Assembly: GCA_022432975.1 (NCBI GenBank) | Contig: CM039503.1 | Coordinates: 48,277,259-48,341,258 of the forward strand | Origin: Begonia masoniana | Lineage: Eukaryota; Streptophyta; Magnoliopsida; Cucurbitales; Begoniaceae | Reading direction: 5' to 3' | Length of the DNA stretch: 64,000 nt | Shown here: one piece after another, positions 25,322-45,833 of the stretch | How the letters are laid out: the number at the start of each line of letters is the position of its first letter | How positions within the stretch are numbered: position 1 is the first letter of the stretch | The notes under the pieces: model-generated | The model's input: only the letters and a program-made list of their open reading frames with translations | Databases searched by the model: none | What the model was told of the DNA's origin: nothing | Program-made: the position numbers and the translations under genes

Positions 25322-26698
25322 TGTTGACTTAATTGATGTTTAAGTCTAAATATGTTTATGTTTTTGATAATGTGTGTTTATGATAATATAATTTGATTAT
25401 GTTTATTAAATGAGAAGTATGAATTTTGCATTTGTGTTTTAATCTGTTGGAAATACCCTTGATAAGGGTATTTTAGTATCTAATGCGTGTGATCAAGCGT
25501 ACAGAGCTGAAATATATTAAATAATTTAAATCAGACTTCCGGCCACAAAACGACAAGAGCGGAGTCGTTTACAAGAATACACTTCCGGCCACTAAACGAC
25601 AAAGGTGGATGAGTAAATGGAATTACTCCACCGCTCGCTAGACGACAAGGCGGATAAGCTAAAATGAAGAAGTCCACCGCTCGCTAGACGACAAGGCGGA
25701 TAAGCTAAAATGAAGAAGTCCACCGCTCGCTAGACGACAAGGCGGATGAGCTAAAACGAACTACTCCACCGCTCACTAAACGACAAGGCGGATGAGTAAA
25801 TGGAATTGCTCTTCCGGCCGCTAAACGACAAAGGCGGATGTGTCAACCAAGCTACTCTACCGGTCACAAAACGACAAAGGCGGAAGATATCTTTGACCTA
25901 ATCAAACGTCAGCGTTTTAAAGCTTCATCTTCCGGTGCCGGTTCAAGCGTTTTACAGCTTCATCATTCGATAGCGGTTCAAGACTAAATCAACTTCGTCT
26001 TCCGCCAGAATTCAAATTAGCCGCGAAGCTACAGTGACGTCGTTTTCAGCCATAACTCCAGAACATTAATGGCAACGACGACTTGCAACTACAAACGGCA
26101 ACGGCCACCTGAAAATGTACGAACTGCTCCAACGGTAACAAAGTTTCTATTATTGGATAAGGAGCATTTAAGCCAAGCCGATTTTGCAGACAGAGTATTT
26201 AAGCTAAAGTTAGAGCTTGAAGAAACAACTTTTGCCAATTTGAATCCTGAGCCCTAATCTGCGAATATCATACTCTGAAAAATCTGCTACCTACATCTCT
26301 CTCTCTATTCCAAAACTTGAGATTCTGTTTTGAGAGGTTGTAGCTTACTAATCTGTGTTTCAATTCTGAAAAAACTTGTAAGGCAGTGGATTGACGCCCG
26401 TAAAGATCAATCCAGGATTGTGTAAGGCTGTGGATCGAAGCCCGTAAGTTCGATCAGGTTTTTCTCGTTGAGGAGAAGTAAGGAATCTTCAAGGAGGTGC
26501 CTTGGAGCGTGGACGTAGGCAGTTTGGCCGAACCACGTAAAAATACTGGTGTCAAATTTCTCTCTCTCTCTCTCTTTTCATTATATTGATTACTTGTGTT
26601 AAATCTATAAGTTTAATCAAGAGAGAAATTGGTTAGATTAGAAATTAAAATTAAAAAGGGTCTAATTCACCCCCCTCTTAGACAATACCGATCCTACA
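25322..26698 (+). mobile_element. Solo LTR of a SIRE-type copia element
   Basis: 1377 bp starting TGTTGACTTA and ending GATCCTACA, flanked by the 5-bp duplication AATAG (25317-25321 and 26699-26703). There is no internal domain, so an element inserted and was lost by recombination between its LTRs. Its downstream half matches the LTRs of the SIRE element in this window (TAGCCGCGAAGCTACAGTGACGTCG, GGAGCGTGGACGTAGGCAG and CACCCCCCTCTTAGACAAT blocks), but the upstream repeat zone differs, so it is from a sister family. A TATTTAAG word at 26196-26203 takes the place of the SIRE TATA box. Confidence 0.93.
25540..25885 (+). repeat. Minisatellite in the solo LTR
   Basis: About eight imperfect units of roughly 45 bp built from CCGCTCGCTAGACGACAAG or CCGGCCACTAAACGACAAAG, followed by GCGGATGAG/GCGGATAAG. 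The units are homogeneous in the centre (25640-25770) and diverged at the edges. The position corresponds to the repeat zone of the SIRE LTRs, where a different unit is amplified. Confidence 0.8.
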
Positions 26699-26703
26699 AA
26701 TAG

Positions 26704-27511
26704 GACATTGGGAACCCTTCTCCAAAGTGTCATAGGTAAAAATCTCACTAATTGGGACATAGTACTACCCCAAGTTGAATTCAGTTACAACCGAAGCCTT
26801 CACTCCACCACTCAACAAACGCCCTTTGAGGTAGTCTATGGATTTAATCCAAACACACCCCTGACACTTATTCCTATTCCAACCCAGGACCCAATCAACC
26901 CTTCGGGAGCAAATAAAGCAGAGCAAATGAAAAAGTTGTATGAGAAAGTTCGCCAAACAATTGAGAAAAATAACGCCAATTATGCTAAGCATGCAAATAA
27001 GGGACGAAAGGAGGTAATTTTTAATGTTGGAGATTTGGTGTGGTTACATCTTAGGAAGGAACGATTTTCGGCCAAAAGACGCTCCAAACTGTTGCCTAGA
27101 GCTGAAGGCCTCTTTAAAATTTTAGAGCGCATAAATAACAATGCTTACAAGTTGGAGTTACCCGGCGATTATGGGGTGTCATCCACCTTTAATGTACAAG
27201 ATTTGTCCCCTTATATTGGAGAATTGGGACATGAAGAGAAGGCTGAGCTAATGGATTTGAGGTCAAATCCTCAGCCACCCAGAGGGGATGACATGCCTCG
27301 GAGGCCCGTCACAAGGTCACAAAATCGGGCACATAATTTAATCACCCAATGTTCTAATGAATGGTCTCTTTTTGCAGGTTTTGATTCCATCATGGACTTC
27401 ACGTGGGAGCCAACGTCTGAAGATGAGGAGAAACCGTGTCACGTCATTCATTGGAGCATTCCTACGGAGCTTGCTGACTGCCCTATGGGAATTTGTCTTC
27501 CCGGGCCTTAA
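26704..27511 (+). pseudogene. CRM-like integrase C-terminal part, running into the 3' LTR
   Basis: In phase with 22975-25321 once the solo LTR and one AATAG copy are removed. It holds the end of the integrase core (VEFSYNRSLHSTTQQTPFEVV) and the integrase C-terminal domain (FNVGDLVWLHL, RAEGLFKILERI). An extension of about 90 residues follows. The last 74 codons (27289-27508) lie inside the 3' LTR and encode RRPVTRSQNRAHN and an acidic, tryptophan-containing tail. In CRM elements a C-terminal extension of integrase is linked to centromere targeting; whether this tail is equivalent is inference. It cannot be made as a complete protein here because of the two upstream insertions. Confidence 0.88.
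27281..27288 (+). other. Polypurine tract of the CRM-like element
   Basis: AGAGGGGA immediately before the 3' LTR. It lies inside the coding frame (residues PRGD). Confidence 0.75.
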
Positions 27512-28608
27512 TTTGTAATTTTTATTTTTTTTTTTAAACTTATTTGGCATACATTCGCCTTTTTGTATGAATTATTATAATTGCATCATGCATTAGATTG
27601 TGTGGTTAGGGTTAGATGTATGTTGGTGGATTATGGGTTGAAGAAATTTAACAAAATTACTCAAGGAAAAGACCTACACCCAATGGAGCCAAAGGAAGCC
27701 ATGGCCCAAAGAAGAGCTCAACTTTAAGGTATGAATTTTGCAGGTACAATTGGTAGTGGCCACAAGGATGGATGACATGGCAATTTAGCACCATTGATCA
27801 AGCAAAACAAGGAAAGCACCTCAACCCTTGGATGAAGCACATGGATTACAATCTTGTCCCTTCATCTTGATCTTCATCAACGGCTCCAATCCTTTCTTCC
27901 ATTGCCAAACCCTAATCATCCACTCTAGGTTTCTCTATTTAAGCACAGCATTGGTATGTGTAAAAAAACTTTTGGCCAATCAATATACTACTATTTCCCC
28001 TAAATATCTTTGGTTTTCCTTTGGTAATTTCCTTGGTTCTTTGAACCAAGAGGAGTTAGCCTCCATTGCTAGCCTAGCTAGGGTTGCTAGGTTAGCTCTT
28101 ATCCTTTCCCTCATCTTCTCCATTGGGAGTTGAGACGAGGAAGAAAATCCCGGCCTACGGTGGTCGTTTTCCTCACGGAAAACATGTATCTGGGAGCTTA
28201 AACCGTAAGCTAGCTCCTCGGATCCACCAAGGGTATTTCTTTACTTTTATTGTCTTCACTTTGCACACAAATCACCCTTTACATTTCGGCTCCACCATAG
28301 CACCCACTTTCACCTTTATTTATTTATTTATTATTTTTTGTCATTTCCTTATTTCTTGTGCTTTACATTTCCTCTTTAGTTCTAACTTCTAACTTCATCT
28401 CTTTCTCTTTATTTTTTTGCATTTTTTCATTCTCTCCATCTCTTGATAATTCGGCCACATTAATATTAGTAGCTTCCTTGTTTATTTATTGTACTTAGTT
28501 TAGCATTTTCTTTCATTAATCATATATTGCACACTAGCACACAACCGAGCACAAACCTAACATTTTGTGGGTTATACACGGGCCCCTTTTCTAAGGGACC
28601 CCGTGTCA
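27289..28608 (+). repeat. 3' LTR of the CRM-like element
   Basis: 1320 bp, TGACATG...GTGTCA, followed by GAAGG. It differs from the 5' copy at about 15 positions plus a one-base T-run difference. Confidence 0.95.
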
Positions 28609-28613
28609 GAAGG

Positions 28614-29241
28614 CGGCTAAATGATTCTTTTTTTTTTTTTGACTCTTAAGCGGTAAAGTAAATACCTTAAAATTCTAAGCGGTGAAATAAATGTAAATAA
28701 CTAGATTAATAATTAAACCTTTTAATTTTGTTTCGATTATTTGTGATGCTACAACAAATGTTGTAGCATCAATATTATTTTAGACGAAAACTAAAGGAAA
28801 TAAAAAGGATGTTAGACATTGGGTTGCCTCATAATAAGCGCTTGATTTTTTTAAGTCATCAACCTGACTTTCCCATACTTCACGTTTCTTTTTTGTTCTT
28901 GAGGGAAATTGACGTAATTTCTGTCAATATTTCTCCATGATAATGCTTTACTCTCTGGCCATTGACCTTGAAATTCTTGCCACTTTTTTCATCCCGTAAT
29001 TCCAGTGTGCTGTAGGGAAATATTTCTATGATTTCAAATAATCCAAACTATCTAGATTTCAGCTTTTCTAGAAACAACTTCATTCTTGAATTAAAGAGCA
29101 ACACTTCTGTCCCTTCTCAAAAATTCTATGCTGTATCTTTCTGTCATGCCATTTTTTCACTTTTTCTTTATAGATATTTGCATTTTCATAGGCTCCCATT
29201 CGCAACTCCTATAATTCTTGCAACTGTAAAAATCTACTCTT
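28614..29241 (-). other. Athila spacer downstream of integrase
   Basis: Athila sequence resumes after the CRM-like element. It is non-coding apart from chance ORFs. It includes the GGTTGCCTCATAATAAGCGC phrase common near the end of Athila pol. A perfect 11-bp inverted repeat with a 4-base loop (GATGCTACAAC, 28745-28770) could form a hairpin. Confidence 0.6.
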
Positions 29242-29773
29242 TCATGCTTGCTGCAAATCCAAGTTCAATGCTTTTATTGCCCAGAAAGACTTATGTTCTA
29301 ACTCTACAGGAAGATGACAAGCTTTTTCATAAATCATGTTGTATGGAATAGTGCCTAGAGGAGTCTTATAAGCTATTCTATACACCCATAATGCATCGTC
29401 CAATTTCTGTGACCAGTTTTTCCTATTCGGATTCACTATTTTCTCCAAAATTCATTTTATTTCCTTGTTAGATACTTCTGTTTAACCATTACTTTGTGGG
29501 TGGTATGCTGTTAACTCCATACTTACTTAATAACCCAGTGAAGGATCTGTTGCAGAAATGAGATCCTTCATCACTGATAATCGCTCTGGGAGTTCCAAAC
29601 CTTATGAAGACATTTTTCTGCAAAAATTTTAGCACACTCTTCCCTTCATTGTTTGGCAATGCTACAGTTTCTACCCATTTAGAAACATAATTGACCGAAA
29701 AGAGAATATATTGGCTCTCAAAAGATGTTGGAAAGGGTCCCATGAAGTCAATCCCCAGACATCAAAGACTTCG
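29242..29773 (-). pseudogene. Athila integrase fragment
   Basis: Minus-strand reading gives FDVWGIDFMGPFP at the start of the core, YVSKWVE, RFGTPRAIISDEGSHFCN, then [26 protein letters not shown] and [10 protein letters not shown]. All are characteristic of plant Athila-type gypsy integrase. The first two DDE residues (in IDFMG and ISDEG) can be seen. The region with the third carries stops and a frameshift (29449-29490). The N-terminal part, RNase H and the rest of RT are missing, because the reading ends at 29773 where a Tekay-type LTR begins. Confidence 0.85.
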
Positions 29774-30054
29774 TGTAACACCCCTAAAACTGTACCTATT
29801 TTTCCCGTATAAAATTTTCCTTTTTAAGCCTCTAAACCAATTAAAAACATTCTCGAAAACCTTTAAAGCAAATTCATTTATCATATAAAAACAGTTTACA
29901 TAAAACCACTCAACCTTCTATCATTCCTCAACTCATCAATTCATCACATCCTGACAATATCATTTCTTATCTACATCTCAATTATACAGTTCAACATCAA
30001 ATCTCTTGACGCTCAACATCCTCCAAACCACTCAGAACGACTCGAGACATAAGT

Positions 30055-31415
<1,361 letters not shown>

Positions 31416-32413
31416 ACCTCACCATAAACAAGAAGTCGTGAGCTAAGGCTCAGGAAGTCTACGTGAATGCAATGCATGCTATGCGTGCAGTTCATAAAAC
31501 ATGCTTCCTACCTTTTCGCTATTCATTTCATTTCATTTCATTACATAATGTCACCGTGGCCTCACTCTCGCTAGATAGGAGCGGCACATCCCGCGATTGG
31601 ATAGCCCCTCGTATCTAACCGGGGGGAAAACATGCTCCCCAAGCAGCCATGTCTGAACCACCGCCACCTCCTTGACCAGATTACATTCATTCATACATTT
31701 ACATTATCCTTTTCCTTTTCATGAAAACATGCATAGAAATTCCTTTTTCGTGCTTTTCAGAAACATGATGCGTGAACATGTGCAATACTATAAACATAAT
31801 CAAAGCAATAACAAACAATGAACGTGCATACCATCAAGACGAATAGAAACATAACCTAATAAGAAATTAACCTAACTACCCAACCTATTCGCCCGACACT
31901 TACTATAATCTCCAATTTCCTCGAACAACAAGAAATCTTATGGTGTAGGCCAATCGGCCAAACAAGTCACGAGAGACTTACCTGTCGTCCGTAGCACGCT
32001 GAGCTTCGTCTACGAGCGTTGTTTGTCTGAAGCAAAACACAACATTGACGTCAAAACTAATTTAAGCTTCTAAACGTCCAAATTAACAAAACCTTAACTA
32101 AAGCAATTTCCTAAAGCTTTAATCCAACTAAAATCTAACTAAACGGCCACTAATTTGGTTCGGTAAAAACCGACCCGAAACTTAAAACGTGCGTAACTTT
32201 CGCGCCGGTTATCGGAATCGAACGATTCTAGCGGCCACGTACTCCTCTAATAACCTATTTCAATCCGCCAAAATGAATTTAAAAACAAACAACTCTAGCT
32301 AGGTCAAAAATCCAAAAACCGAATCTGCCCTAAGCCGAGAATTTCACCATTTTCGGTTTTCCATTAATTCTCGTCAATTTCTTCACCAATCACCTCCTAT
32401 ACGCTCAATTAGC

Positions 32414-33983
<1,570 letters not shown>

Positions 33984-34126
33984 CTATTTTATTAAACGTC
34001 AATAGCTCTCGTGTTTTCATAGTTTCGAATTTCTTATTTCGCGATAATCCAAACTTATTATCTGGGTTCTATTAAAACTGTCGTGTAAACGGACCTCGTG
34101 TTAATATTTTAATAAAATACATTACG

Positions 34127-34336
34127 AGTAGCTCAAGTGGTACTCCTCAATGTAGCCAAGGTAATTACACTGAGGTCCTGGGTTCGAGTGGGGAGGAAGG
34201 CAAAAATCCTCGGCGGGAGAGGAAAGTTCTGTGAGTTGCCACCCAGTGTACAATAGAAGTAAGGGACTGGGTTAAAACGGGACAGCTGGGTTACCCAGTG
34301 ACAGAGAAAGGGCCGGGGATTGAACTTCGATCTCCA
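34127..34336 (+). mobile_element. Probable tRNA-derived SINE
   Basis: About 210 bp with a polymerase III A box (TAGCTCAAGTGG, 34129-34140) and, 40 bp later, a B box (GGTTCGAGTGG, 34181-34191; the last two bases deviate from consensus). The tRNA-like head is followed by an unrelated body, as in plant SINEs. No clear A or T tail and no flanking duplication were found. The 3' edge is set where Athila RT sequence begins. It lies exactly at the junction between the truncated LTR and the truncated RT. Confidence 0.55.
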
Positions 34337-40605
<6,269 letters not shown>

Positions 40606-40679
40606 ATCTCCTAGATGGATACTAATCTCATTATCTCTCTCCATCTGTAGCGGTTTCATTTCAATATCTCATCCAAGAG

Positions 40680-41392
40680 GTCCAACTGAAGTTGCGCACA
40701 ACTTCAGCTTCTCACTCTACACAGCTTTCGTCAATATATCTGCTGGATTCCAACTCCTTGGGATCTTCTCAGGCGCTAGTACTCCATCTTCTAAGGCGGA
40801 TCTGATGAAGTGATAACACACATGTATATGCTTTGTCTTGCCAGGATAAACCGAGTTCTTTGCCAAATGGATAACACTTTGGCTGTCACAATGCAATATA
40901 CTCCTATCGTAGTTTTGACCTAACTCGCGTAAGAAAGGCTACAACGACATCATCTCCTTCGTGGCTTCTGTCACTGCAATATATTCAGCTTCACAACTAG
41001 AAAGAGCGACTATATCTTGAAGCCTTGAGACTCAACTGATTGCGGTGCCACCTAAGGTGTAGACATAACAAGTCCTGCTCTTACTACTGTTAACATCACC
41101 ACCATTATCAGCATCAACATACCCATCCAAGCCCAAGTCTGACTTTTGAAAACATAAGCCGAATCTCAAACTACCCTTCAAGTATCGCAATATCCACTTT
41201 ACGGCTTCCCAATGTTTTCTTCCTGGATTACTCATAAACTTGCTGACAACTCCCACTTCATGTGCAATATCTAGTCGTGTGCAAACCGTCGCGTACATGA
41301 GACTATCAACAACGGAGGCATATGGAACAGTAGCCAATCTTCATCGGTCGAGGGTGACTAATCTTTGGATAGTCTGAAATGACTAGACAACG
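40680..41392 (-). pseudogene. Tork-like copia RT end and RNase H, degraded
   Basis: Minus-strand text contains VPYASVVDSLMYATVCTRLD, GRKHWEAVKWILRYLKG and DGYVDADNGGDVN, then ALSSCEAEYIAVTEATKEM, SILHCDSQSVIHLAKN, KTKHIHVCYHFIR and ADILTKAV. This is the C-terminal RT connection and complete copia RNase H. Stops interrupt it (for example after GGTAIS at 41032), and there is a frameshift just upstream of VPYAS (about 41335). It is continuous with 63454-64000 once the Tekay element at 41393-63453 is removed. Confidence 0.85.
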
Positions 41393-41655
41393 TGTAACAC
41401 CCTGGATTTACGGGATTTTTGTAATATATGTGAATAATGGTATTTTTGTAATTATGTCGAATTAAGTCAGTTTTGTAAAAAGAAAGCGTTATTATGATCC
41501 TAATAATTAATATAGATTTTAAGAAAATTTTGGAAATTTTAAGAGTTTAATGCTAATTTTACGAGAATTACGTTTCTCGTAATATAAAGGACGTTGTGGT
41601 AAAAATAGTAAACGGTCGAATTGCGAACGGATAGTTTTAATAGAACCCTAGTAAT
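41393..41655 (+). repeat. Second Tekay element: 5' LTR, first part
   Basis: Matches 60925-61195 at the start of the 3' LTR. Interrupted after CCTAGTAAT by the SIRE element. Confidence 0.92.
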
Positions 41656-41881
41656 TGTTGACTTATAGATTGTTTAAGTCATAATTTGTTTTTGATTATG
41701 TATTTGTATAATTAGTGTACAATTTGATTATGTGTATTTAAAGAGAATAATGAATATGAGTTTATTTGGAAATACCCCTGAAAAGGGTATTTTAGTTGTC
41801 TAATAAATCGGTTTGAGTATACAGAATTAAATAGCAAAACAGGCTTGCATATACCGATCGCTACACGACAAAGAAATGATG

Positions 41882-42443
41882 CATCTGCCGATGATAGTTG
41901 AAGACACATCTGCCGATGATAGTTGAAGACACATCTGCCGATGATAGTTGAAGACACATCTGCCGATGATAGTTGAAGACACATCTGCCGATGATAGTTG
42001 AAGACACATCTGCCGATGATAGTTGAAGACACATCTGCCGATGATAGTTGAAGACACATCTGCCGATGATAGTTGAAGACACATCTGCCGATGATAGTTG
42101 AAGACACATCTGCCGATGATAGTTGAAGACACATCTGCCGATGATAGTTGAAGACACATCTGCCGATGATAGTTGAAGACACATCTGCCGATGATAGTTG
42201 AAGACACATCTGCCGATGATAGTTGAAGACACATCTGCCGATGATAGTTGAAGACACATCTGCCGATGATAGTTGAAGACACATCTGCCGATGATAGTTG
42301 AAGACACATCTGCCGATGATAGTTGAAGACACATCTGCCGATGATAGTTGAAGACACATCTGCCGATGATAGTTGAAGACACATCTGCCGATGATAGTTG
42401 AAGACACATCTGCCGATGATAGTTGAAGACACATCTGCCGATG
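41882..42443 (+). repeat. Perfect 25-bp tandem array, about 22 copies
   Basis: The unit begins CATCTGCCGATGATAGTTGA and contains the complement of the TCGGCAGATG motif. One or two such units exist in the 3' LTR (near 54270-54290). Because 25 is not a multiple of three, the array is open in several frames; those ORFs are not genes. Confidence 0.95.
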
Positions 42444-42445
42444 GC

Positions 42446-43180
<735 letters not shown>

Positions 43181-43334
43181 GAAAGAAAAGAAAGAAGCCC
43201 CCCCTGCCGATTGACTAAACGACAAAAGGAGATGCTGACTAAAGCTTGCACCTACCGATCACGTTTGACAATGCTCCTGCCGATGGAGTTTAAAGGTGCT
43301 TCTGCCGATAAAAGTTTAAGATGTTTCTGCCGAT

Positions 43335-43436
43335 GATATTTGAAAACACATCTGCCGATGATATTTGAAAACACATCTGCCGATGATATTTGAAAACACA
43401 TCTGCCGATGATATTTGAAAACACATCTGCCGATGG
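43335..43436 (+). repeat. Short homogenised 25-bp run in the SIRE 5' LTR
   Basis: Four perfect copies of CATCTGCCGATGATATTTGA plus AAACA. The matching place in the 3' LTR has only diverged units (54440-54550). Confidence 0.85.
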
Positions 43437-43691
43437 CATTCAAAGCTGCATCCACCGATGACGTGTCTCTGCTCATAAGTTGCATCTGCCGGTGAACTTC
43501 CGCCAAAATTCAAAGCTAGCCGCGAAGCTACAGTGACGTCGTTTTCAGCATTAACTCCAGACCTTTAATGGCGACGACGAACACATTTCAGAAGCAACGG
43601 ATAGCTGCTTCAGTACGGATGCTTCCCAACGGTAACATTTTAACATTTGAAGAAAGAAGCATTCAATTCTCTGAAGCAATTTTATACAGAG

Positions 43692-43699
43692 TATATAAG
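43692..43699 (+). promoter_or_regulatory. Probable TATA box of SIRE
   Basis: TATATAAG, identical in the 3' LTR (54810-54817) and matched by TATTTAAG at the same place in the solo LTR. It lies downstream of the motif-repeat zone and upstream of a pyrimidine-rich leader. Confidence 0.6.
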
Positions 43700-44183
43700 C
43701 AGAAGAAAAGGCTCGAAGACTAACTTTTGCCAATTTGAATTCTGAGCCCTAACTGAGAAAGTTATTTTCACACTCTGTATTCTTCTCTACATCTCTCAAT
43801 CCTAACTTGAGATTCATTTTTGTGAGATTGTAGTCTGAGCTTAATATTTTACAAACTCAAACTTGTAACGGCAGTGGATTGACGCCCGTGAAGTTCAATC
43901 TAAATCTGTAAAGGCAGTTGATCGGAGCCCAGGAATCCCGATCTGTTATTTCTCGTGAGGAGAAGGGTAAGGATCTTCAAGGGGTGAGCCTTGGAGCGTG
44001 GACGTAGGCAGTTTGGCCGAACCACGTAAAAATACTGGTGTTGAATCTCTCTTACTCTCTCTTTATTTTTGATATTACCTTATTTGCTATTAAACTAATT
44101 AAGAGAGTAACACTAATTGATTATTAGATTAATTTTTTAAAAGTCTAATTCACCCCCCTCTTAGACAATTCCGGTCCTTCAAT

Positions 44184-44195
44184 TGGTATCAGAGA
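44184..44195 (+). other. Primer-binding site of SIRE
   Basis: TGGTATCAGAGA starts two bases after the LTR end. It is of the tRNA-iMet type. Confidence 0.88.
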
Positions 44196-44252
44196 GAGGT
44201 TATCTTTGTCTAAGCTGTAGTTAAATGCTCTGCGTTATATTCTGCTATTACA

Positions 44253-45825
44253 ATGGCATTCAACACTAACACATCACAATAGAAGGTCAAGCAACCAATA
44301 GACCTCCATTCTTTGATGGTAGTGATTATGTCTATTGGAAGGCTAGAATGAAAATATTCATTCAAGCCATAGACTATGAAACGTGGTGTATTATAGAGAA
44401 TGGTCCTTTTAAGGCCATGAAAACTGTTGATGGAAAAGTATCCCTAAGGACTCTTCTGAGTTAACAGAGTCCGATAAGAGAAATCTGAGCCTTAATGCTA
44501 AGGCAGTAAACACCTTGTACTGTGCTCTAAATAGAGATGAATTCAATAGAGTGCAAGGGTGTGAAAGTGCTCAAGAAATTTGGCACTTATTAGAAGTCAC
44601 ACATGAGGGAACTAACCAAGTAAAGGAGAGTAAATTGAGCATGTTAGTTCACGAATATGAATTGTTTACCATGGAAAAGGATGAGTCTATTTCTTCAATG
44701 TTTACTCGTTTCACTAACATTACTAATGGGTTAAAAGTACTTGGTAAGATGTATTCAGGTGAAGAGTTAATTAGGAAAATTTTGAGATGTTTACCAAGAG
44801 CTTGGCAACCAAAGGTGACGGCAATACAAGAGGCACGGGATCTCAAGGTTCTCAAGCTTGAGGAACTCATTGGCTCTCTAATGACTCATGAGATAACCAT
44901 GAGGGCCAATGACAAGGAGGATCTCAAAGAAAAAGAGATCTCCAAGAGAAAGGACATAGCTCTCAAGGCCTCATCGAGCAAGCCTGATGAATCTGAGGAA
45001 GAAGAAGAAGATGAGGACATTGCCCTCATTACCAGGAGATTCAGCAAATTCCTGCAACGAAAGAGGATGCAGGGAAAAAGGTTTCCAAAGGGTGAAAAGT
45101 CTCAAAAGGACAAGGAGATCACGTGTTTTGGGTGTGGAAAGCCTGGACATATGAAGGCAGATTGTCCACAAGCAAAGAAGGGTCCCAAGAAGTTCAAGAA
45201 AAGGGCAATGAAGGCCACTTGGGACGATAGTGAAGAAGATACCTCTTCATCAGAGGATGAGGAAGTAGCAAACCTGTGCTTTATGGCACACGAGGACAAG
45301 GTTAGTTCTTCTTCCTCTAGTATTATTAGTGACAGTGATATTGATGACGATGAAGATAATCTAATTGATGCTTTCAATGATTTAGTTAAACAGTTTGGCA
45401 TGTTAAAAACTAAATACAATACTTTGAAAAAGGAAAACGCAAACATGGTAGAAATACATGCCGAGAAAACTAATTTGCATGTCAAAGAGATTGATGATCT
45501 TAAAAGCAAAAATGAAGATTTGAATAATATTATTCTGAACTTCACTAAGGGTGAAAAATTATTTAAGATGGTAATAGCAGGTCAGAGAGCAAATTTTGAC
45601 AAGACCGGATTAGGGTATGACAAGTCTAATAAAAGGAAAGCCTTTAAAAACTTCTTTGTTAAACCCTCTGTCTGTCATGCATGTAATGAAGCTGGACATA
45701 AATCTTTTGTATGTCCGCTAAAAGCAAACTATATGAAATCAACTGGTAAATTCCAATGGGTTCCTAAGGGAACCAGACCTAACACTAGGACCCAAAAGAT
45801 TTGGGTACCTAAGAAGACAATCTGA
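44253..45825 (+). pseudogene. SIRE gag, two one-base frame breaks near the N-terminus
   Basis: The ATG at 44253 is followed by a frame break near 44280 and another near 44440; from 44449 the frame is open to TGA 45825. Words such as RPPFFDGSDYVYWKARM and YETWCIIENGP precede the second break. The main part then has LNAKAVNTLYCALN, the copia gag domain (ESKLSMLVHEYELF, SISSMFTRFTNI), a knuckle CFGCGKPGHMKADC and a second, C-terminal knuckle CHACNEAGHKSFVC. An acidic stretch and a coiled-coil-like segment lie between them. Gag would package the element RNA. As written, only an internal start (no earlier than 44515) could be translated. The breaks could be real or sequencing errors. Confidence 0.88.
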
Positions 45826-45833
45826 TTTCTGTT

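Larger units (their letters stand above)
9874..28608 (+). mobile_element. CRM-like Ty3/gypsy chromovirus carrying two nested insertions
   Basis: LTRs at 9874-11192 and 27289-28608 start TGACATGCC and end CCGTGTCA. The flanking 5-bp duplication GAAGG (9869-9873 and 28609-28613) proves one insertion event. PBS and PPT are both present. Gag, protease, RT, RNase H and integrase occur in gypsy order and are split by a Tekay element at 14063-22969 and a solo LTR at 25322-26698. Without these it would be about 8.4 kb. The RT reads [16 protein letters not shown], and the polyprotein runs into the 3' LTR, as in CRM/Reina-related chromoviruses; I cannot separate these clades by eye. The LTRs differ at about 15 of 1319 positions, older than the Tekay element nested in it. 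Confidence 0.93.

Noticed and set aside
26069..26257. 62-codon ORF starting ATGGCAACGACG in the solo LTR
   Set aside because: The same region in the SIRE LTRs is not open in this frame. It lies across the promoter TATA word and has no domain.
28614..29241. Host gene exons between elements
   Set aside because: Sequence on both sides is Athila, and the spacer contains Athila phrasing. No splice-compatible coding frame was found.
34129..34200. A functional tRNA gene
   Set aside because: A and B boxes are present but no cloverleaf with acceptor stem closes, and the B box deviates. A SINE head fits better.
41882..42443. CRISPR-like array
   Set aside because: The units are contiguous with no spacers, in a plant LTR, and no cas genes are present. 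It is a minisatellite.
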